Made by a program: the position numbers and the translations under genes. From an uncultured Bacteroidota bacterium (lineage in GTDB: Bacteria; Bacteroidota; Bacteroidia; Bacteroidales; GCA-2748055), in the NCBI GenBank assembly GCA_937129385.1, contig CAKZNC010000215.1, forward strand, positions 1 through 43,828: a stretch of DNA of 43,828 bases, read 5' to 3'. The notes beneath the pieces were generated by a model, which was not told the DNA's origin, did not search any database, and saw nothing but the letters and a program-made list of their open reading frames with translations. Shown piece by piece: positions 38,303 to 43,828 of the stretch (positions are counted from its first letter, which is position 1; every line of letters starts with the position of its first letter).

Positions 38303-40459
38303 ATGAAAAACTACACAACCGATCAGATCAAAAATGTTGCCCTTGTGGGTAACGCAGGCTCTGGGAAAACCATCCTGGCAGAATCCATGCTTTTTGAAGG
38401 AGGCGTTATCGAACGCAGGGGTGATATCGACGGGAAGAATACTGTTTCTGACTACAACCCGATTGAGCACGAGAACGAATCTTCCATGTATTCAACGGTG
38501 ATGTACACCGAATATAAAGACAAAAAGATCAACATTCTCGACACTCCTGGTGCCGATGATTTCGTTGGGGGTGCAGTATCAAGTCTGCACGTTGCCGATG
38601 CAGCACTGATGCTCATCAATGCCCAGCATGGTGTGGAGGTCGGCACAGAGATCCAAAACCGCTGGCTCGATCGCTTCAACAAACCGGTGGTCCTGGTTAT
38701 GAACCAGTGTGACCATGACAAGGCCAATTTTGAAAAAGCAATTGAATCTGTAAAAGACAGTTTCGGAAGCCCTGTGGTCCTGGCCCAGTTCCCCGTGAAT
38801 GCCGGACCGGGTTTCAATTCGATCGTCGACCTGATCCAGATGAAGCAGTATACGTATGGCGCTGACGGTGGGAAACCTGAAATCGGCGAGATCGATGATG
38901 CGCACAAAGACCAGGCTGAAGAGCTGCGTAATGAACTGATCGAGAAGGCTGCTGAGAATGATGAAAAACTGATGGAGACCTTCTTTGAAAATGACGGTCT
39001 GACCGAAGACGAGATGCGTTCGGGTATCACCACCGGTCTGCTTGAAAGAGGACTCTTCCCTGTTTTCTGCACCTCGGGTGAAAAGAACATGGGCGTGGGC
39101 CGACTCCTGGAGTTTATCGCCAATGCTGTGCCGACGGCAGATAAATTTCCGGCCGCCAAAACAAAAGACGATACCGAGGTACCCTGTGACGCATCAGGAA
39201 AGCCATCGCTGTTCGTATTCAAAACATCATTTGAATCCCACATCGGAGAGGTGAACTACTTCAAAGTAATGTCTGGAGAGGTGACCGAAGGAATGGACGT
39301 CACTGTTCAGCGTACACAAAATAAGGAGCGCATTTCCCAGCTATTCTCCCCATACGGAAAACACCGCACCAAGGTGACGAAAATGGTGGCCGGCGATATT
39401 GGCTGTACGGTGAAACTGAAGAATGCCACAACGAATGATACGATGTGCGGACCGGGTGCCAGTTTTGAATTCCAGCCCATTCCATTCCCGAATCCCAAGT
39501 ACCGCGCAGCGATTAAACCGCTCAGCGAAGGGGACGAGGAGAAACTTGGTGAAGCACTGAACAGGCTGCACGATATTGATCCCACGGTGATCATTGAATA
39601 CAGCAAGGAGCTCAAGCAGATCATTATTCACGGTCAGGGTGAACACCACCTGAACATCGTGAAGTGGCATCTTGACAACGAATTTCATGTGGAAGCCGAA
39701 TTCCTGCCGCCCAGGATCCCGTACCGCGAGACCATCACCAAGGCGGCACAGTCGGACTACCGCCACAAGAAGCAATCGGGTGGTGCCGGTCAGTTCGGTG
39801 AAGTGCATATGATCATCGAACCTTTCGTTGAGGGAACCCCGGAAAAGAGCAATTTCAAGATCAACGGGAGAGAGTTCAAAATTTCTGTCCGCGGAAAAGA
39901 GGAGCACCCGCTTTCATGGGGTGGTACCCTGCAGTTCATCAACTGCATCGTGGGTGGATCCATTGATGCACGATTCTTGCCTGCCATCCTGAAAGGGATC
40001 ATGGGGAAGATGGAAGAGGGTCCGCTTACCGGCTCCTACGCACGCGACATCAGGGTATATGTTTACGATGGCAAGATGCACCCGGTTGACTCCAACGAGA
40101 TCTCCTTCATGCTTGCAGGAAGGAACGCGTTCAGCCAGGCATTCAAAAATGCCGGTCCGAAGATCATGGAGCCTGTTTATACTGTCGAGGTACTTGTACC
40201 GTCCGACCGCATGGGTGACGTGATGAGTGACCTGCAGGGCCGTCGTGCCATCGTACTCGGTATGTCCAGTGAAAAAGGATTTGAAAAGATCTCGGCCAAG
40301 GTGCCGCTCGCTGAAATGTCCAAGTACTCCACCGCTCTCAGTTCGCTGACTGCCGGAAGGGCCATGTACACCATGACCTTTGACGAATATGCACCTGTAC
40401 CGGGTGACCTGCAGGATGACCTGCTGAAAGCTTACGAAGCTGAACAGGATGAGGATTGA
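38303..40459 (+). CDS. EF-G paralogue (EF-G2-like) lacking the catalytic histidine
   Basis: A 718-residue translational-GTPase homologue with all five EF-G domains. The G domain deviates: G1 is GNAGSGKT (16-23) instead of AHIDAGKT, G3 is DTPGADDF with Ala84 where EF-G has the catalytic His, and G4 is NQCD (134-137) instead of NKMD. The RGITI switch I sequence is also missing. GTP may bind, but fast hydrolysis is unlikely. Domain IV/V blocks such as KKQSGGAGQFGEVHM and LTAGRAMYTMTFDEY are well kept. This matches the EF-G2 of Bacteroides thetaiotaomicron, reported to support translocation without GTP hydrolysis and to matter under starvation and in gut colonisation. It has its own promoter and terminator and is divergent from the ribosomal cluster that contains canonical fusA. 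Confidence 0.9.
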   Translation: MKNYTTDQIKNVALVGNAGSGKTILAESMLFEGGVIERRGDIDGKNTVSDYNPIEHENESSMYSTVMYTEYKDKKINILDTPGADDFVGGAVSSLHVADAALMLINAQHGVEVGTEIQNRWLDRFNKPVVLVMNQCDHDKANFEKAIESVKDSFGSPVVLAQFPVNAGPGFNSIVDLIQMKQYTYGADGGKPEIGEIDDAHKDQAEELRNELIEKAAENDEKLMETFFENDGLTEDEMRSGITTGLLERGLFPVFCTSGEKNMGVGRLLEFIANAVPTADKFPAAKTKDDTEVPCDASGKPSLFVFKTSFESHIGEVNYFKVMSGEVTEGMDVTVQRTQNKERISQLFSPYGKHRTKVTKMVAGDIGCTVKLKNATTNDTMCGPGASFEFQPIPFPNPKYRAAIKPLSEGDEEKLGEALNRLHDIDPTVIIEYSKELKQIIIHGQGEHHLNIVKWHLDNEFHVEAEFLPPRIPYRETITKAAQSDYRHKKQSGGAGQFGEVHMIIEPFVEGTPEKSNFKINGREFKISVRGKEEHPLSWGGTLQFINCIVGGSIDARFLPAILKGIMGKMEEGPLTGSYARDIRVYVYDGKMHPVDSNEISFMLAGRNAFSQAFKNAGPKIMEPVYTVEVLVPSDRMGDVMSDLQGRRAIVLGMSSEKGFEKISAKVPLAEMSKYSTALSSLTAGRAMYTMTFDEYAPVPGDLQDDLLKAYEAEQDED

Positions 40460-40484
40460 TTTAATTTTTGCTGTATAATATCAA

Positions 40485-40516
40485 AAAGGCTGTCCGTTTG
40501 GATGGCCTTTTTTTTT
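40485..40516. terminator. bidirectional intrinsic terminator
   Basis: AAAGGCTGTCC and GGATGGCCTTT form an 11-bp stem (two wobble pairs) with a GTTT loop, followed by T residues on the plus strand and by TTTTTGATA on the minus strand. It ends fusA2 transcription and probably also that of the convergent lipoprotein gene. Confidence 0.88.
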
Positions 40517-40560
40517 AGTTAAGAGTTAAGAGTTAAGAGTTAAGAGTTAAGAGTTAAGAG
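40517..40560. repeat. perfect heptanucleotide array (AGTTAAG)x6
   Basis: Six identical AGTTAAG units from 40517 to 40558, starting directly after the terminator T-run. It is the only undiverged array in the window, suggesting recent expansion. AGAGTTA also occurs in the arms near gltA. Confidence 0.95.
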
Positions 40561-40571
40561 CAGAGAGATTT

Positions 40572-40688
40572 AACCGCAGGGGATCGCAGAGTTGGCGCAG
40601 AGTTTTGTTGTAGAGCGTGCTAATGCATGGCGTGTTATAGTATGCGTGTTATAAAAACCTCTGTAAAACCTTGTGCTACTCTGCGGTT
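40572..40688. repeat. imperfect inverted repeat between fusA2 and lipoprotein gene
   Basis: The outer arms AACCGCAG (40572-40579) and CTGCGGTT (40681-40688) are perfect complements, and inner GCAGAG/CTCTG blocks partly pair. The middle has a direct repeat of GCGTGTTATA. AACCGCAG/CGCAGAG-type sequences recur in intergenic DNA of many Bacteroidetes in my recollection, and GCACCGCAAAG at 19508 is similar. No gene is inside. Confidence 0.5.
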
Positions 40689-40723
40689 CAACACTAACGA
40701 GTGCCAGCGAGTCTCCTGCTCGG

Positions 40724-41302
40724 TCAGCCTTCGGACTTCAGACTTTCCAGTTTTTCCTCCAACGCGTCGCCGCGCAGATTGGTGGCGATGATCACGCCGT
40801 TCTGGTCCAGCAGGAAGTTGGCCGGTATCATCTGGATCCCATATTCCTGCACCGGTTCGGAGCGGGCAGCCTTCATATCACCCAGCATGTAGGGCCAGTC
40901 GAGTCCGTCTTCTTCAATGGCTGCCTTCCATGCCTCCTCATTGCGGTCGAGGGTGACGGAAAAGATCTCAAAACCTTCACCTTTGGTAAAAGAGACATCG
41001 TTGTACTTGTCATATACCTTCACCAGGTGGGGGTTCTCCATCCTGCACGGATTGCACCATGCCGCCCAGAAATCCACCAGCACCAGCTTCCCGTGCAGCG
41101 AAGAGAGTTGCTTCATCTCCCCTTCTGTATCGGGCAGTTCGATCTCCGGGGCACGCAGTCCGACTGTAGTTCCCCCGGGGATCTCCATGATCTCCTCCGG
41201 TACCTTGTAGGGTTCGTCACCGGAACTTTTCGCCGTTTCATTCTTACAACCCGCGAGGATCATCAATAGTGCAAGTGTAATTATCGTGCCTGTAGTTTTC
41301 AT
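40724..41302 (-). CDS. TlpA-like thioredoxin-fold lipoprotein
   Basis: A 192-residue thiol-disulfide oxidoreductase facing the periplasm. The signal peptide ends in a lipobox ILAGC with Cys19 as lipidated residue. The AhpC/TSA-Redoxin domain (about 47-190) contains the active site WCNPC (Cys83, Cys86), preceded by VLVDFWAAW, and the cis-proline loop at MIPANFLLD. Such proteins reduce cysteines of periplasmic or cytochrome-c proteins; the actual partner is unknown. It follows murA by 96 bp, with an inverted repeat in the gap, so co-transcription is uncertain. Confidence 0.9.
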   Translation of the reverse strand: MKTTGTIITLALLMILAGCKNETAKSSGDEPYKVPEEIMEIPGGTTVGLRAPEIELPDTEGEMKQLSSLHGKLVLVDFWAAWCNPCRMENPHLVKVYDKYNDVSFTKGEGFEIFSVTLDRNEEAWKAAIEEDGLDWPYMLGDMKAARSEPVQEYGIQMIPANFLLDQNGVIIATNLRGDALEEKLESLKSEG

Positions 41303-41340
41303 AATTCAAAGTCTTTATCAGTTATACATCTTTAGAATTC

Positions 41341-41399
41341 AATGGTTGTAGTCGGGGTGCAGCGGACCGGCGTACTATTCCGCCTGTAAGGCAACCATT
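41341..41399. repeat. inverted repeat right after the murA stop codon
   Basis: AATGGTTG (41341-41348) and CAACCATT (41392-41399) are perfect complements, with an inner GGCG/CGCC stem. On the minus strand it begins at the murA stop and is followed by GAATTC rather than a T-run, so it is a hairpin but not a classical terminator. It may stabilise or attenuate the transcript toward the lipoprotein gene. Confidence 0.5.
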
Positions 41400-42706
41400 T
41401 AATCTACCCGCTCAATGGAAGCGCCCAGTTTGTTCAGCCGCTGATCGATCTGCTCATACCCCCGGTCGATCTGTTCAATATTGTGTATGGTGCTTGTCCC
41501 CTCGGCACTCATGGCCGCAATCAACAGTGCTACGCCTGCGCGGATATCGGGCGAGCTCATGGTGGTGGCCCGCAGCTTTATCGCATTGTCGAGTCCGATC
41601 ACCGTTGCCCGGTGCGGATCGCAGAGGATGATCTGCGCCCCCATGTCAATGAGCTTGTCCACGAAAAAGAGCCTGCTCTCGAACATCTTCTGGTGGATCA
41701 GTACGCTTCCGCGTGACTGTGTGGCGGTGACCAGGATCACGCTGAGCAGGTCGGGTGTGAGCCCCGGCCAGGGAGCATCGGCGATGGTCATGATCGCCCC
41801 GTCGATGAAGGTCTCCACCTGGTAATGGTCCATGGAGGGGATGTAAAGATCGTCCCCCCTGCGCTCCAGTTTGATTCCCAGCCGCTGGAAAGCTCCGGGG
41901 ATGATGCCCAGTTCGTCATACGCCACATTTCTGATGAGGAGGTCTGACTGTGTCATGGCTGCCATGCCGATGAAACTGCCGATCTCGATCATATCGGGCA
42001 ATACCGTGTGTGTTGTTCCGTGGAGCTCCGACACCCCCTCGATGGTGAGCAGGTTGGAGCCTATGCCTTTGATTTTCGCGCCCATGCGGACCAGCATTTT
42101 GCAGAGTTGCTGGATGTAGGGCTCACAGGCCGCATTATAGATGGTGGTGGTGCCTTCTGCCATCACGGCTGCCATGATGATATTCGCTGTTCCGGTTACC
42201 GATGCCTCGTCGAGGAGCATGTGTGTTCCCTTCAGTTGCGGGGCCTCCACATCGAAGCAGGAGCGCGCGGCGTTGAACTCGAATCGTGCGCCAAGTTTAG
42301 TGAAACCGATGAAATGTGTGTCGAGTCTCCGGCGTCCGATCTTGTCACCGCCTGGCTTGGGTATAAATGCCTTGCCAAACCTTGCCAGCATGGGGCCGAC
42401 GAGCATCACGGAGCCGCGAAGCTCGGTGGATTTGGCATAATAGTCCGGGGTTTGCAGGTGATCCAGGTCGATCTCCGCTGCGCGGAATGACCAGGTATTT
42501 GCATCTTTCCGGGTCACCTTCACGCCCAGGTCTTTCAGCAAATCGATCAGCTTGAGTACATCCCTGATGCCCGGGATGTTGGAGATGGTCACCTCTTCTG
42601 AAGTCAGGAGCACGGCACAAAGCACCTGGAGTGCCTCGTTCTTGGCCCCCTGCGGAACGATCTCCCCCGAGAGCTGTTTTCCGCCTTCAATAATAAATTT
42701 GCTCAT
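41399..42706 (-). CDS. murA: UDP-N-acetylglucosamine 1-carboxyvinyltransferase with Asp in the active-site loop
   Basis: A 435-residue cytosolic enzyme making UDP-GlcNAc-enolpyruvate from UDP-GlcNAc and phosphoenolpyruvate, the first committed step of peptidoglycan synthesis. The start MSKFIIEGGKQLSG matches the family and avoids overlapping the upstream gene; the frame extends to 42802. Conserved QGAKNEALQ with catalytic Lys22 is present. The loop reads GGDKIGRRRLDTH: Asp121 replaces the Cys115 of E. coli MurA that fosfomycin alkylates. Cys-to-Asp enzymes remain active and are fosfomycin-insensitive in other bacteria. It lies 7 bp after the DUF4290 gene. Confidence 0.95.
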   Translation of the reverse strand: MSKFIIEGGKQLSGEIVPQGAKNEALQVLCAVLLTSEEVTISNIPGIRDVLKLIDLLKDLGVKVTRKDANTWSFRAAEIDLDHLQTPDYYAKSTELRGSVMLVGPMLARFGKAFIPKPGGDKIGRRRLDTHFIGFTKLGARFEFNAARSCFDVEAPQLKGTHMLLDEASVTGTANIIMAAVMAEGTTTIYNAACEPYIQQLCKMLVRMGAKIKGIGSNLLTIEGVSELHGTTHTVLPDMIEIGSFIGMAAMTQSDLLIRNVAYDELGIIPGAFQRLGIKLERRGDDLYIPSMDHYQVETFIDGAIMTIADAPWPGLTPDLLSVILVTATQSRGSVLIHQKMFESRLFFVDKLIDMGAQIILCDPHRATVIGLDNAIKLRATTMSSPDIRAGVALLIAAMSAEGTSTIHNIEQIDRGYEQIDQRLNKLGASIERVD

Positions 42707-42713
42707 AACAGGA

Positions 42714-43316
42714 TTACTGTCTCTTTTTGCCCCCGCTTTTTTTCTTCCTCGTATTCTTGGCAAGAATTGCACGGGTCTCCGGCAGTTCCAGGTTTGGATC
42801 AAGTTGCAGTTTTCCGCCCGACAATGTCACGAGGTCCTCCAGGATCTCCCTGTCATCCACTGCCTCCCTGTTCCAGGTCAGGTAAGATTTCTTCATGTGG
42901 TAGGCGATCATCTGAACGAGGTCCTGCTTCTCTTCTCCCTCCTCCATCTCCACGGCCTTCTCGATCATCAGCACGATGGAATGGCCGTAGTGCTTGAACC
43001 TGATGCTCTTCTGGTTGTATGGGATCCGTTTGGGTTTCTCCTGCAAAAGTTCCCGGGTGGGTGTTTCGTATGGCGAATCAATATCCAGTTTGAAGTCGCT
43101 GATGATTGCCAGGTGGTCCCACAGTTTATGCTTGAAGTCAGCCACGTCTCTCAGGTGCGGATTCAGGTTTCCCATCACGCCGATGACCGTCTTTGCTGCC
43201 TTGTTGCGTTCATCCCTGTCCTCGATCGTCATCAGGTGCTCGATCATTTTCTGAATATTCCGGCCGTATTCCGGCAATTCCAGTTTTGGCCTTCTTGTAT
43301 TATAATCGTATTCCAT
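42714..43316 (-). CDS. DUF4290 family protein
   Basis: A 200-residue soluble protein with no signal peptide, found in Bacteroidetes next to murA. It begins MEYDYNTRRPKLELPEYGRN and has GVMGNLNPHLRDVADFKHKL and the central IRFKHYGHSIVLMIEKAVEM. The C-terminus is very basic (ILAKNTRKKKSGGKKRQ), suggesting contact with nucleic acid. Its function is unknown; conserved linkage to murA suggests a link with cell-wall growth, but that is inference. A -7 box is just upstream. Confidence 0.88.
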   Translation of the reverse strand: MEYDYNTRRPKLELPEYGRNIQKMIEHLMTIEDRDERNKAAKTVIGVMGNLNPHLRDVADFKHKLWDHLAIISDFKLDIDSPYETPTRELLQEKPKRIPYNQKSIRFKHYGHSIVLMIEKAVEMEEGEEKQDLVQMIAYHMKKSYLTWNREAVDDREILEDLVTLSGGKLQLDPNLELPETRAILAKNTRKKKSGGKKRQ

Positions 43317-43333
43317 TAAATTGATTTATAGGG

Positions 43334-43341
43334 CAAAAGTA
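43334..43341 (-). promoter_or_regulatory. predicted -7 promoter box for DUF4290-murA
   Basis: TACTTTTG on the minus strand fits TAnnTTTG and lies 17 bp before the DUF4290 ATG, implying a very short leader. No clear TTG -33 element is at the expected distance. Confidence 0.5.
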
Positions 43342-43539
43342 ATTCTTTTTATCCTGATTGTAAAATTTATCGCAGATGCCGGGCATATTTACATCATGAC
43401 CACTGGCATGTATACTGAATGGTGCTGAACTGGTTCACTGAAATGATCGCATACCAGTTAAATGGACCCTGAGCGGATTAGTGAAACATCCTGAAACGGT
43501 CTGCAGAATAATCCCGGATGATCTGCCTCATGATGTCGG

Positions 43540-43643
43540 CCCTTTCTATTGAATGATCCTGGATCGGCAATTTAGCTCCCCGGACCTGTCTGTCGGATTA
43601 TCCCTTCCCTTTCTATTGTATGATCCTGAGCTTGGCAAATTTC
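43540..43643. repeat. partial duplication of the helicase gene's 3' end
   Basis: CCCTTTCTATTG followed after one differing base by ATGATCCTG occurs near 43541 and again near 43607, about 67 bp apart, with further similarity (GGCAATTTA versus GGCAAATTT). The right copy contains the stop codon and last codons of the helicase gene; the left copy lies beyond the stop. Confidence 0.7.
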
Positions 43644-43828
43644 AGCAGCAGCTGTTTTTTCCCGATAGGAAAATGCACCGTGGCCTTGGTATTGGGTGCC
43701 CCTCCTTCGAGCTGGATCACCTCCCCGATGCCAAACCGCGGGTGTTCCACCTTCATGCCCACCTCCACATTTTCCAGTGTGGCGGGCGTTCCTGCAGAAG
43801 TCTCCGCCTTTTCCATCCGCAGCAGCTG
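43613..43828 (-). CDS. uvrD: UvrD/PcrA-type DNA helicase, C-terminal end (partial)
   Basis: Only the last 71 codons are in the window; the frame stays open to the right edge (QLLRMEK), so the 5' part is missing. The segment VGMKVEHPRFGIGEVIQLEG followed by ATVHFPIGKKQLLLKFAKL matches the small Tudor-like domain ending PcrA/UvrD helicases, which contacts RNA polymerase in known members. The helicase would unwind DNA in repair and at stalled polymerases. The identification rests on this tail only; a related family-1A helicase is possible. Confidence 0.75.
   Translation of the reverse strand, partial: QLLRMEKAETSAGTPATLENVEVGMKVEHPRFGIGEVIQLEGGAPNTKATVHFPIGKKQLLLKFAKLRIIQ

Overview
The window comes from the chromosome of a Bacteroidota (Bacteroidetes) bacterium, probably of the Bacteroidales/Marinilabiliales type. 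The evidence is a secreted protein with a C-terminal type IX secretion (Por) sorting domain, a two-component-regulator propeller protein, a DUF4290 gene beside murA, promoters of the Bacteroidetes form TTG-N18-TAnnTTTG, almost no strong Shine-Dalgarno sequences in front of the ribosomal genes, and a second EF-G paralogue lacking the catalytic histidine. The species cannot be named from the sequence.

Layout. 1-6.3 kb (+): a large secreted metallophosphoesterase, a secreted von Willebrand A protein, then a small operon of an ECF sigma factor, a one-TM probable anti-sigma factor and a Spy/CpxP-like periplasmic protein. 6.3-10.9 kb (-): histidine ammonia-lyase, histidyl-tRNA synthetase and two unrecognised exported proteins. 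11-16 kb: two convergent signalling genes, a hybrid kinase whose ATP-binding domain looks degenerate (+) and a propeller/Y_Y_Y/SpoIIE-type phosphatase (-). 16.3-19.4 kb (-): a citrate synthase of the mitochondrial/Geobacter type and enolase. 19.5-37.7 kb (-): one uninterrupted str-S10-spc-alpha supercluster, rpsL-rpsG-fusA-rpsJ to rpoA-rplQ (33 genes, including secY, map, infA and the 38-codon rpmJ), driven from a good promoter before rpsL and ending at a plausible terminator after rplQ. 38.3-40.5 kb (+): the EF-G2-like paralogue. 40.7-43.8 kb (-): a thioredoxin-like lipoprotein, murA, a DUF4290 gene and the end of a UvrD/PcrA helicase that runs off the window.

The core is ordinary translation, secretion and central-metabolism housekeeping. 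The least explained material is between operons. Seven intergenic tracts (at 1, 17711, 17993, 19388, 37886, 38093 and 40517) are degenerate tandem repeats with a strict 7-bp period but different unit sequences. Two of them form a perfect 28-bp inverted repeat around a 253-bp insert between eno and gltA, resembling a small non-autonomous element. Hairpin-rich dispersed-repeat-like sequences lie beside others. None of these repeats interrupts an operon.

Other points of interest are a hairpin ending exactly at the hutH start codon, a 150-residue acidic tail on ribosomal protein L17, Asp in place of the fosfomycin-target Cys in MurA, and a partial duplication of the uvrD stop-codon region. I found no tRNA, rRNA, CRISPR array, transposase gene or prophage. 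I cannot point to a clearly novel multi-gene system; the best candidates are the heptamer repeat family and the signalling genes at 11-16 kb.
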